NCBI RefSeq assembly: GCF_000426605.1 | Contig: NZ_AUFR01000015.1 | Location: 1-64,000, forward strand | DNA from: Propionibacterium acidifaciens DSM 21887 | GTDB taxonomy: Bacteria > Actinomycetota > Actinomycetes > Propionibacteriales > Propionibacteriaceae | Reading direction: 5' to 3' | DNA length: 64,000 bases | Position numbers and translations under genes: made by a program | In this document: positions 42,754 to 54,346 of the stretch, piece by piece | Numbering within the stretch: position 1 is the stretch's first letter | How the letters are laid out: each line of letters begins with the position of its first letter | Notes under the pieces: generated by a model | Told to the model about the DNA's origin: nothing | Database searches by the model: none | What the model saw: the letters and a program-made list of their open reading frames with translations, nothing else

Positions 42754-43603
42754 GATCTCCCGGTACTGCCTGGTCGCGGGCACGATCGCGGTGGCCCTGG
42801 CGCTCATCGCCCAGATCGTCGTCGCGACCGCCCGTACGACCACGACCGCGCACCGCGGGAGGGGGGGAGCAGCCGAGCTCGCGAGGCCGAGGAGCAGGGG
42901 CCTGGCGCACTACGCCACCGTGCTCAGCCAACTCGCGCTCCTCTGCTTCACGGCCTGCCTGGTGCTGCGCACGATCGTCGTGCACCGGGCGCCGCTGTCG
43001 AACCAGTACGAGTTCGCCGTCTCGTTCGCCTGGGGCATCATGCTGGCGATGGTGGTCGTCGAGTGGCGCACGAGGCTGCGCGTCCTGGCCCTCGCCGTGC
43101 TGCCGGTGTGCCTGGCGCTGAGCCTGTACTCGCTGACCCTCGACGACGAGGCCACCGAACTCATGCCGGCCCTGCAGAACGGCTTCCTGCTGCCCCTGCA
43201 CGTCATCACGGCCTCCCTCGGCTACGGCGCCGCCGCCGTCTCGTTCGCCGCCGCGGTGCTCTACCTGCTGCACGGCCATCTGGGGCGCGTCCGGCTGCCC
43301 GGCAAGGAGCGCCTGGACGAGCTCGGCTACCACGCGGTCGTCATCGCGTACCCCCTCATCACGCTCATGATCATCCTGGGCGCCATCTGGGCCAACGTGG
43401 CCTGGGGGCGCTACTGGAGCTGGGACCCGAAGGAGACCGCGTCGCTGGTCACCTGGCTGTTCTACGGCGCCTATCTGCACGCGCGGGTCGTCGGCGACTG
43501 GCGCGGCAAACGGGCCGCGTGGCTGCTCATCCTGGGTTTCGCGGCGGTGATCTTCACGTTCCTGGGCAATCTCTTCTTCGGAGGTCTGCACTCCTATGCC
43601 TGA
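42746..43603 (+). CDS. ccsA: Cytochrome c biogenesis protein CcsA (ResC)
   Basis: 285 residues, eight or so transmembrane segments. The heme-handling WWD-type motif is WGRYWSWDPKETASLVTWL. The conserved SNQYEFAVSFAWG and HVITASLGYGAAAVSF blocks carry the external His positions. Pairs with ResB as heme lyase. ATG 42746 has AGGAGG ten bases upstream and lies inside the end of resB. The downstream thioredoxin gene starts within its last codons. Confidence 0.93.
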   Translation: MLEISRYCLVAGTIAVALALIAQIVVATARTTTTAHRGRGGAAELARPRSRGLAHYATVLSQLALLCFTACLVLRTIVVHRAPLSNQYEFAVSFAWGIMLAMVVVEWRTRLRVLALAVLPVCLALSLYSLTLDDEATELMPALQNGFLLPLHVITASLGYGAAAVSFAAAVLYLLHGHLGRVRLPGKERLDELGYHAVVIAYPLITLMIILGAIWANVAWGRYWSWDPKETASLVTWLFYGAYLHARVVGDWRGKRAAWLLILGFAAVIFTFLGNLFFGGLHSYA

Positions 43604-44234
43604 CCGTCACGACAGCGACACGGGACCGGGGGCCGGGGCGGAGGGGTCCGCCTGGACGAGGTTCCGGCGCAGCCCACTGTTCACGCTGCTCGTCCTGACG
43701 GTCACGGCCGGCGTCGTCATCGCCGGCGTGTGGCTGGTGAACCACCACGGCGACGCGCAGGAGGACGCCATCACCGCCGTGCAGGTGAGCGGCGGCACCG
43801 GACGGCTCGTCGAGACCGGCCAGACGGCACCGGACTTCACGGCGACGACGATCGACGGGCGGACCGTGACGCTCAGCGCCCTGCGCGGCCATCCGGTCTG
43901 GCTCGTCTTCGAGGCCAGCTGGTGCGCCTCCTGCCGCTCCGAGGCGCCCGACGTCGAGGCGGCCTACCAGCACGGCGCGGAGGCCGGGCTGGAGGCCATC
44001 GGCCTGTACCTGTCGGAGGACTCCTCCGACGTGCAGCGCTACGTCGACGCGCTCGGGCTGACGTACACCCAGGTGCCCGACGAGGGCTCGCGCATCGCCG
44101 CCTCGTTCGGCGTCATGGGCATTCCCAGCCATGTGTTCATCGACGCCGACGGCGTCGTGCAGATCGCCCATCCGGGCGCGTTGAGCGCGAGCCAGATGAT
44201 CGCCGACGTGAACAAGGTGACCGGGCAGGGCTGA
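43596..44234 (+). CDS. resA: Membrane-anchored thioredoxin-like protein (ResA/TlpA type)
   Basis: 212 residues. An N-terminal transmembrane anchor (about 28-48) is followed by a thioredoxin domain. The active site is ASWCASCRSEAP and the cis-Pro segment is VMGIPSHVFID. It reduces disulfides of apocytochrome CXXCH motifs before heme attachment, fed by CcdA. Last gene of the maturation set and the end of the nitrite-respiration locus. Confidence 0.92.
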   Translation: MPDRHDSDTGPGAGAEGSAWTRFRRSPLFTLLVLTVTAGVVIAGVWLVNHHGDAQEDAITAVQVSGGTGRLVETGQTAPDFTATTIDGRTVTLSALRGHPVWLVFEASWCASCRSEAPDVEAAYQHGAEAGLEAIGLYLSEDSSDVQRYVDALGLTYTQVPDEGSRIAASFGVMGIPSHVFIDADGVVQIAHPGALSASQMIADVNKVTGQG

Positions 44235-44302
44235 CCCCGGGGCCGGCACGGGACCGGGACGCCGCAGCAGCGGCGCCCGCCGGATCCCGCCGGCCGGCGG
44301 AC

Positions 44303-45253
44303 TCACCCGTCGGCCGGCAGGCTCATCGTGATGCTCGTCCCGACGCCGAGCCGCGAGCTGAGGGAGCAGCTGCCCCCGTGGCGGGCGGCGATCGTCGCGA
44401 CGAGGGCCAGCCCGAGACCCTGTCCGGGCCGGCCCTGCGCATTGCTCGCCCGGCTCAGTTCGCCCCACACCTGGTCGATCTCCTCGGCCGGGATGCCGAT
44501 GCCGGTGTCGGCCACCTCGAGCGCAACGAATCCCCCGGTCTGGGAGCCCCGCACCTCGATGAGGGCATCCGGGCCGGTGTACTTCGCTGCGTTCGACACC
44601 ATGTTGTGCACCGCCGAGTAGAGCAGGTCGGCGTCGCCGCGCACGGGGGGCAGCGGCCAGGGCGCCTCGGGGAAGCTCAGCGCGAAGGAGCGCCCCTGCC
44701 CGGAGACGACCAGGTCCTGCTCGACGGCGGCCACCGCGTCGCGGGCGGTCTCGACCAGGTCGACCTGCTCCGCCTCGAGGGGCGCGACCTCGAGCTCGGC
44801 GAGCCTGCGCAGGTCCTTGAGCAGGCGTCCCATGCGCAGGGACTGGGCGTCGATGATGGCCCTGCTCCCGTCGTCATCGAGACTGTTCGCGGCGGCGCGC
44901 ATGGCCGTCAGCGGGTTCTTCAGCTCGTGGTCGAGACGTCGCAGGAACTGGCGGTGCGCACGGCGGGCGGCCTCCTCGGCGTCGCGACGCGCCCGTTCCG
45001 CGCGGGTCGCGGAACGGGCGCGCAGCAGGCGGTCGGCGAGCAGCACGGCGCTGAGCGCCGAGCCGGCGGCGAGCAGCACGACCGGCAGCCCGACCGCCAG
45101 CACCAGTGCGCGCCGCTCCCCCGCCAGCCACCAGCCGAGCGCGGCGGGCGCGGCGACGAGCACGGGCACCAGCCGCAGGACGAGGCCCCGGCGACCGCGG
45201 CCGACGTTCTCCTGGCCGGCGCCCCGGCCGGGGCTCAGCGGATCGGGGCTCAC
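44303..45253 (-). CDS. Sensor histidine kinase
   Basis: 316 residues. Two hydrophobic segments near the N-terminus (about 22-65) anchor it. The H-box is RRLDHELKNPLTAMRAAAN. The ATPase has MVSNAAKYTG (N-box), VADTGIGIPAEE and GLGLALVATIAARHGG. There is little extracytoplasmic sequence, so it may sense membrane or internal signals. The GTG start overlaps the stop of its response regulator (GTGA). Confidence 0.9.
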   Translation of the reverse strand: MSPDPLSPGRGAGQENVGRGRRGLVLRLVPVLVAAPAALGWWLAGERRALVLAVGLPVVLLAAGSALSAVLLADRLLRARSATRAERARRDAEEAARRAHRQFLRRLDHELKNPLTAMRAAANSLDDDGSRAIIDAQSLRMGRLLKDLRRLAELEVAPLEAEQVDLVETARDAVAAVEQDLVVSGQGRSFALSFPEAPWPLPPVRGDADLLYSAVHNMVSNAAKYTGPDALIEVRGSQTGGFVALEVADTGIGIPAEEIDQVWGELSRASNAQGRPGQGLGLALVATIAARHGGSCSLSSRLGVGTSITMSLPADG

Positions 45254-45969
45254 GCGCGGGACCGTCCGATGAAGCGGTAGCCGACCGAGGGCACCGTCTC
45301 GACGTACCGCGGGGCCAGCGGGTCGTCGCCGAGCACGCGGCGGATCTCGCGGATGCGGTGGTCGACGGCCCGGGTCGAGGTGGCGAAGTCGATGCCCCAC
45401 AGCGCCGCGAGCAGGCGCTCACGGGTGTGGAGCTCCCCGGGGTGCGTCACGAGGTAGTCGAGCAGCATGGCGGCCTTCGGGGTCAGGGACAGCTCGCGGC
45501 CGGCGAGGAAGAACCTGCGGGCGACGCGGTCGACGACGAGTTCGCCGCAGGTCACCCTGTCGGCGGCCGACAGCGGTCTGGGGGCGCCCGAGGCCCGGCG
45601 CAGGACGGCCCGGATGCGGGAGACGAGCTCCTGCGGGTCGAAGGGCTTCGACAGGTAGTCGTCGGCGCCCTCGTCGAGTGCCGCCGAGCACTCGTGGGAG
45701 ACGTCGATCTGGGTGAGCAGGATGATCGGCGTCCACCCTCCCCTGGCGCGGATGCGGCGCACGAGCTCGCGGCCGTCCATGCGGGGCATGAGAACGTCGC
45801 TCACGACGATGTCGGGCCGGACCCGGTCGTGCACGAGAAGGGCCCGTTCGCCGTCCGGGGCGACGTGGACGACGAATCCGCAGCGGCGCAGGCAGGGGGC
45901 CAGGGCATCGGTGATGGCCTGCTCGTCGTCGACGAGCAGGACCGTCCGCCTGGACTGGTCATCGCTCAT
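45250..45969 (-). CDS. OmpR/PhoB-family response regulator
   Basis: 239 residues. Receiver with VLLVDDEQAITDAL, phospho-acceptor Asp 58 in VVSDVLMPRMDG and YLSKPFDPQEL. C-terminal winged helix: LSLTPKAAMLLDYLVTHPGE, STRAVDHRIREIRRVLG and VPSVGYRFIG. ATG 45969 has AGGAGGAG upstream. Forms an operon with the kinase at 44303. The lipoprotein gene upstream on the same strand is a possible target or sensory partner. Confidence 0.93.
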   Translation of the reverse strand: MSDDQSRRTVLLVDDEQAITDALAPCLRRCGFVVHVAPDGERALLVHDRVRPDIVVSDVLMPRMDGRELVRRIRARGGWTPIILLTQIDVSHECSAALDEGADDYLSKPFDPQELVSRIRAVLRRASGAPRPLSAADRVTCGELVVDRVARRFFLAGRELSLTPKAAMLLDYLVTHPGELHTRERLLAALWGIDFATSTRAVDHRIREIRRVLGDDPLAPRYVETVPSVGYRFIGRSRA

Positions 45970-46046
45970 GGCTGCTCCTCCTGGCGGGCGGGCGGCGGGA
46001 CGTCGTGTGCCCCGCGGCCCGCCCCGACGGTCCGCCGGGCCGGCTC

Positions 46047-46589
46047 TCACCCGGCTCGGCGGACGACGTTGTCCGTACCGACCTGCTCCACCTCGGGGGC
46101 GGAGTCCCCGCTCCAGACGATGGTGTTGCCGGCGCCGTTGATCGTCACCTCCATGACGCCCATCACGTAGACGGTGTTGTTGGCGCCGGTCACCGTCACC
46201 TCGGGGGCCGTCCGGGCGACGACGGTGTTGTTGCTGCCGGTGATCTCGACCTCCGGGCAGTCGACGGCGACCCGCAGGAGCTGGTCGTCGCCCACGATGT
46301 CGTCGGCGTCGTCGGCCGAGATCTCGAGCTCGGCCCGCGAGAGGGCGTCGAGCCAGTCGGGGTCGGTGATGCCGGCGTCCTGGCCGGGCGCCCCGCTCGC
46401 GGTGGTGTCGCGCGGGCTCGTGGACGCCGACGACACCGGGGCGTTCGCAGTGGTCTGGGACGTCGAGGCGGTCGTGGCGGACGACGAGGAGTCGTCGACG
46501 CTGAGCGAGCAGCCGCAGGCCAGCAGCGCGGCGCTCACGACGCCGGCGAGGGAGAGGACGGACTTCGCGCGGCGGTTCATCGGGGGCAT
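46047..46589 (-). CDS. DUF3060-type lipoprotein
   Basis: 180 residues. Signal peptide with lipobox LLACGCS, then a Ser/Thr-rich linker. The C-terminal part has short repeats of the type VEITGSNNTV, VTVTGANNTVYV and VTINGAGNTIVW, a small beta-helix pattern of DUF3060. Function unknown; the mature protein would be anchored outside. ATG 46589 is favoured by AAAGGA eight bases upstream. Upstream of, and co-directional with, the 45969/45253 two-component genes. Confidence 0.8.
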   Translation of the reverse strand: MPPMNRRAKSVLSLAGVVSAALLACGCSLSVDDSSSSATTASTSQTTANAPVSSASTSPRDTTASGAPGQDAGITDPDWLDALSRAELEISADDADDIVGDDQLLRVAVDCPEVEITGSNNTVVARTAPEVTVTGANNTVYVMGVMEVTINGAGNTIVWSGDSAPEVEQVGTDNVVRRAG

Positions 46590-46774
46590 GATCATGGTCC
46601 TTTCGTCGGCCCGCCCGCGGTTCTGCGGCGCCGGGGCGGTGATCTCTCTTCTGGGCGGGACCGGATGAGTGGGCCCGGGGAGCGTCCGCCCGTTCCCGTT
46701 CATCCCGTCTGAGTCGAGCCTACGGACACGATGCCGCAGGGCTGTCGCGGCGATGTCGCAGTCCGGCGACATGG

Positions 46775-46863
46775 GGCTCGGCTCCGGATGCGCCGGGCGC
46801 CGTGTCAACCTTTCCGATGTCGTCGTCGGGGTCCCGGCTCGGCCCCGGATGCGCCGGGCGCCG
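46775..46863. repeat. Direct-repeat pair C, exact 61-base period
   Basis: 28-base copies at 46775-46802 and 46836-46863 differ at one position (T/C) and flank a 33-base non-repeated segment. The second copy ends five bases from the aconitase stop codon. No homologous third copy was seen. Confidence 0.85.
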
Positions 46864-46868
46864 ACGGG

Positions 46869-49541
<2,673 letters not shown>

Positions 49542-49727
49542 TGACTCTTCCCGGGCATCTGGTGTCGACTGCGGAGGGCCGCACGATGCGGGCGCCCCGC
49601 GGGATGTGGACGGGATGTGTGGGCACGGGGGTCGCGGGACGACGCCCCGGCCATTCATCTCGGCATCAAGATAACACCGTGGAGCGGAGACCGGGTCCGT
49701 CGTGCCCGCGGCGGACGCCATCGGTCC
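49542..49727. other. Aconitase upstream region
   Basis: Part of the 349-base gap between acnA and ettA. It should carry the acnA promoter and leader. No coding frame or clear hairpin is seen before repeat pair D. Confidence 0.4.
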
Positions 49728-49816
49728 GCAACCGCCCCGACCCGCGGGGGATGGGCGGCATCGCCGGGAAGTACGGTGTGACGTTGGAGCAATCGCCCCG
49801 GCCCGCGGGGGATTGG
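49728..49816. repeat. Direct-repeat pair D, exact 61-base period, CRISPR-like
   Basis: 28-base copies at 49728-49755 and 49789-49816 match at 25 positions and flank a 33-base segment. The core CGCCCCGACCCGCGGGGGAT shows the CCCCG...CGGGG dyad followed by AT(G) typical of type I-E repeats. No cas gene lies in the window. Confidence 0.8.
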
Positions 49817-49830
49817 GCCCCGGACCGGAA

Positions 49831-49860
49831 CGCGGGCCGGCCTCGAGGGGCCGGCCCGCG
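49831..49860 (-). terminator. Terminator-like hairpin after ettA
   Basis: CGCGGGCCGGCC (49831-49842) pairs perfectly with GGCCGGCCCGCG (49849-49860); six-base loop; 30 bases beyond the ettA stop on the minus strand. Confidence 0.7.
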
Positions 49861-49890
49861 CGGTGCGCCGGGAGGACGGCGCCGGTGAGC

Positions 49891-51573
<1,683 letters not shown>

Positions 51574-51896
51574 GAGGGCGTGGTCTTCCTTCGCGTCTGT
51601 GTGGTGACCGCTCGCCGAGGACCGGTGCGGTCGACTGCCTGCTGTCCGGCGAACCGGGCCTGGCACCGGCCCGCCGTGCCGCACGGCGGGCCGTCCACCG
51701 GCGCCCCGTGACGGGGACGACCGGGGCCGCGGCGCCTGCGAGGGCATCGGGTGATGCCGGTGCAACTCGACCAAGTATGCCAGCGCAGCAGGCCGTCGCA
51801 GAACCGGTCGCACCCGGCTCACCCGCTCAGGGCGGGCTCGGACTCCGGCTCGTCGCTCCTCGCGCAACCCACTTCCGAAACCACGGCCCTGGTTGG
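51574..51896. other. ettA leader and junction with degraded DNA
   Basis: A GGCCCGCCGT/ACGGCGGGCC hairpin with a five-base loop is at 51668-51692. No gene is visible. The region leads into transposon debris and then the lower-GC island. Confidence 0.5.
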
Positions 51897-52364
51897 TCAG
51901 AGGCTGGATCGCACGAATGTGTGATGCCCCCACAGGACGAAGGGCAGGCACCATGCCAGGGCCAACAGGACGGTGAGCGGTAGGGCGTCGAGCAGACCCG
52001 TGCCCGAGGCGAAGTCACCGCCCAGCAACCGGGTGAGGACCGCGCTGGGCAGGATCGCGTTCACCCAGTCGGGTGCGATGAGGGCGAACTGACCGCCGCT
52101 GAACAGCGCCGGGACCATGATGGCGAGCATCTGGCCCAGTCCGAAACACAGCGCGAGGATGATGACCGCGACGGACACCGACTTGGCGATGACGGCCAAG
52201 CTGGCCCCGATGAGCCCCGCAAGCGCGAGCACGAATGCGCCGCGACACACGAGCAGCAGGGCCTCTCCCGTCCCGAGGGGGCCGATCGCCCGCCGGAACC
52301 GCCGTCGCGACGAGCACGTCGAGGTCGAGGCCATCTGAGCTGTCCAACAGAAGACGATCAGCAT
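51897..52364 (-). pseudogene. ABC-2-type permease, C-terminal remnant
   Basis: About 155 residues remain, roughly half of an ABC-2 permease. Four hydrophobic segments are visible, including LASLAVIAKSVSVAVII-like and MLAIMVPALFSGGQFALIAP, then a C-terminal LALAWCLPFVLWGHHTFVRS. The N-terminal half and any ATPase partner are missing where ISL3-like debris begins. It has no likely start codon, so I treat it as a truncated gene. Confidence 0.7.
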
Positions 52365-52391
52365 CTACCGCCACCCCGACCGGCGCCGGAG

Positions 52392-52660
52392 CCGCTAGGT
52401 CATGACCAGCCTCATCGACTCCATCAGCCAGGCAGCCCCCCACCGTGCTGACCGAGGTCACCGCCCTGGCCAGACGCCGGGCCGACATCCTGGTCTGCTT
52501 CGAGCGCCTCGGCACCTCCAACGGTCCCACCGAGGCCGTCAACGGACGACTAGAACACCTACGAGGCATCGCCTTGGAGCTCCGCAATCTTATTCAAGAT
52601 ACCACCTGCAGCCTGCTCAAAGCTAGCAGATTCAAACCCCGATTACACCCCCAAATGTGA
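52392..52660 (+). pseudogene. ISL3-family transposase remnant with frameshift
   Basis: MTSLIDSISQAAP in one frame continues in another as LTEVTALARRRADILVCFER and then GTSNGPTEAVNGRLEHLRG, the conserved C-terminus of ISL3 transposases. The frame changes near 52440 and a stop (TAG) precedes the first ATG. The element is broken and only its 3' end remains. It sits exactly at the border between high-GC core DNA and the low-GC biosynthetic island. Confidence 0.8.
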
Positions 52661-52791
52661 AGAGCCACGAATCAGTGCATCCCCTTGTTGTACACAGTCA
52701 GACCGCTGCTATCATAAACATTAATGGTAGCTTTTCGCAGAGTTGCGATAAGTATTACCACATTATCATCGACACCCCTAGGAGATCTTAA
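52661..52791 (+). promoter_or_regulatory. A/T-rich promoter region of the biosynthetic island
   Basis: TTGTAC (52688-52693) and TATCAT (52710-52715) are 16 bases apart and resemble -35/-10 elements; a second TATCAT occurs nearer the gene. TAGGAG precedes the ATG at 52792 by seven bases. This is the only sizeable gap in the island, so it probably drives the whole operon. Confidence 0.5.
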
Positions 52792-53508
52792 ATGCGGATA
52801 CTCATCAGTCCTGTCGACGCTGACGAAGCAGTTATCGCTTACGAGTGCGGCGCTGACATTATCGACATCAAGAATACTGCCGAGGGGTCACTTGGCGCGA
52901 GCTTTCCGTGGGTGATCCGCGAAGTCATCGAACGCGTCGGTGATCCCGAAGTGACTTTCAGTGCTACACTGGGAGATTTGCCCTTTAAGCCCGGCACTGC
53001 AGCGCTGGCCGCTCGCGGTGCGGTGACTTGCGGTGTCACCTACGTCAAGGCTGGCCTCCATGGACCCGCGACGGTCGACGAGGGCGTGCAGTTGATGACA
53101 GCTGTGGATCGCGCCGCCAAGGGGGTCAACGATAACGAGATCTTGGTGGTCACCGCGGGTTACGCAGATTACCGGCGTTTCAATGGTCTCAACCCACTGC
53201 AGTTGGTTGAGATCGCAACCAAGGCCAAAACTGATTTAGTCATGATGGATACCCTTTTCAAAGATGGCAAGACTCTGTTTGACTCCTGCGATCTGGCGGA
53301 GCTCGGCGAGTTCGTTTCGGCAGCCCACGAAAATGATTTGACGGTCGCACTGGCAGGGTCGATTAGGCAGCAGCACCTCGACCAGTTGGCGTCCATCGGC
53401 ACCGACATCGTGGGGGTTCGTGGCGCTGTCTGCGGAGGACTCGACCGCAAGACGACCATCGACCGTGAGAAGGCCCGCGAGTTCATGACTGTGGCTTCTA
53501 CATGCTGA
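52792..53508 (+). CDS. mfnB: (5-formylfuran-3-yl)methyl phosphate synthase, MfnB family
   Basis: 238 residues, DUF556/MfnB TIM-barrel family. ADIIDIKNTAEGSLGASFPW at the N-terminus matches MfnB of methanogens with the Schiff-base-region Lys 27. VTYVKAGLHG carries Lys 86, MMDTLFKDGKTLFD carries Asp 153 and Lys 157, and VALAGSIRQQH and DIVGVRGAVCGG close the barrel. In methanogens MfnB condenses two glyceraldehyde 3-phosphates into a furan aldehyde phosphate for methanofuran. All key residues appear kept. This organism shows no methanofuran pathway here, so the furan probably feeds a secondary metabolite. First gene of the island; codon use is much less GC-rich than upstream. Confidence 0.88.
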   Translation: MRILISPVDADEAVIAYECGADIIDIKNTAEGSLGASFPWVIREVIERVGDPEVTFSATLGDLPFKPGTAALAARGAVTCGVTYVKAGLHGPATVDEGVQLMTAVDRAAKGVNDNEILVVTAGYADYRRFNGLNPLQLVEIATKAKTDLVMMDTLFKDGKTLFDSCDLAELGEFVSAAHENDLTVALAGSIRQQHLDQLASIGTDIVGVRGAVCGGLDRKTTIDREKAREFMTVASTC

Positions 53509-53548
53509 TCCTCTGGAACCAAAGTCAGCGTGATCCAGCTAGGCAGCC

Positions 53549-54313
53549 ATGATTTCGCGCTCGACAATTGCGGTCAAGCTAGGAGGCAGCTTGATATCTC
53601 GTATGATCGATGGCTCGGCGGTCCTACTTGAGGAGCGCCTAGCTGAACTCTGCGCTCAGTTACCCCACGACCGCCCTGTATTCGTCGCCCACGGCACTGG
53701 ATCATTCGGCAAACCGGCGGCAATCGAGTTTGGGTATCTTGATTGCATGCTGTCCGATGATATGGGAAGAGTGGTCTCGCATGTCAACCAGTTACTCTTA
53801 GAACTGGAGTTAGCTGTCTACCGGCAGCTTGAGCTTTATGGTCTAAATCCTTTCCGGATCTCACTGCTGGAGTGGTCTCGCGCACCGAATACCGAAATGA
53901 CTCGTCAGTTGGAACTGCTCATCATGCGAGGTCACACCCCAGTGGTTGGTGGCGGATTTGTTGTCACTGACACCGGGTACGAGGTTTTATCCTCCGATGA
54001 CATCGTGGTGGGTGCCGCACTCGCTCTGCAGGCCAGCACTGTTGTATTTGCTGTCAATGCCTCAGGAGTCTACGACGACACGACCCCCAATCACCGAATC
54101 CACGAGTCGATCAACGTCACCGATCTAGTGCGGTTATCTGGGATAACTGACATGGCTGACGACTGCACAGGGGGCATCGCAGCGAAGCTCCACGCCGCCG
54201 CCCGAGCTGCCTCTGCCGGAATCAAGACTTTGATCGTGGATGGTCGGTCACCTCAGAACTTGGGCGAGGCCCTCGCGGGACGACCATTTCAGGGTACCGA
54301 GCTTTTCAGTTAA
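53549..54313 (+). CDS. Amino-acid-kinase-fold phosphate kinase (IPK/MfnE-like)
   Basis: 254 residues. Glycine loop AVKLGGSLIS, then VFVAHGTGSFGKPAAIEFGY, VVGGGFVVTDTGYEVLSSDD, FAVNASGVYDD and DDCTGGIAAKLHAAARA follow the isopentenyl phosphate kinase (IPK) order. IPK has His in GSFGH, which binds the substrate phosphate; here it is Lys. MfnE, which makes the furan-methyl diphosphate in methanofuran synthesis, has the same fold. I infer a kinase turning a monophosphate into a diphosphate, either furan-methyl or prenyl. 40 bases after mfnB. Confidence 0.75.
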   Translation: MISRSTIAVKLGGSLISRMIDGSAVLLEERLAELCAQLPHDRPVFVAHGTGSFGKPAAIEFGYLDCMLSDDMGRVVSHVNQLLLELELAVYRQLELYGLNPFRISLLEWSRAPNTEMTRQLELLIMRGHTPVVGGGFVVTDTGYEVLSSDDIVVGAALALQASTVVFAVNASGVYDDTTPNHRIHESINVTDLVRLSGITDMADDCTGGIAAKLHAAARAASAGIKTLIVDGRSPQNLGEALAGRPFQGTELFS

Positions 54314-54343
54314 GCCAAGGATATTCGGTTAAGCCAAGGATAT
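54309..54343 (+). repeat. Duplicated stop/RBS segment before the amidotransferase gene
   Basis: GTTAAGCCAAGGATAT occurs at 54309-54324 and again at 54328-54343 (19-base period). The first copy holds the kinase stop codon (TAA); each copy offers AAGGA as a ribosome binding site. Confidence 0.85.
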
Positions 54344-54346
54344 GGC

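Noticed and set aside
39580-42843. Long minus-strand open frame across the cytochrome maturation genes
   Set aside because: Opposite strand holds the TPR protein, ccdA and resB with clear motifs; the frame has no recognisable protein features.
49728-49816. Calling a true CRISPR array
   Set aside because: Only two copies, imperfect, different repeat sequences at the other loci, and no cas genes in the window; reported as a repeat instead.
52015-52587. Minus-strand frame over the transposon debris
   Set aside because: Out of frame with the permease remnant and without protein-like character.
52792-54313. A functional methanofuran pathway
   Set aside because: MfnC and MfnD counterparts are absent in the window and the neighbours are prenylation and export genes.
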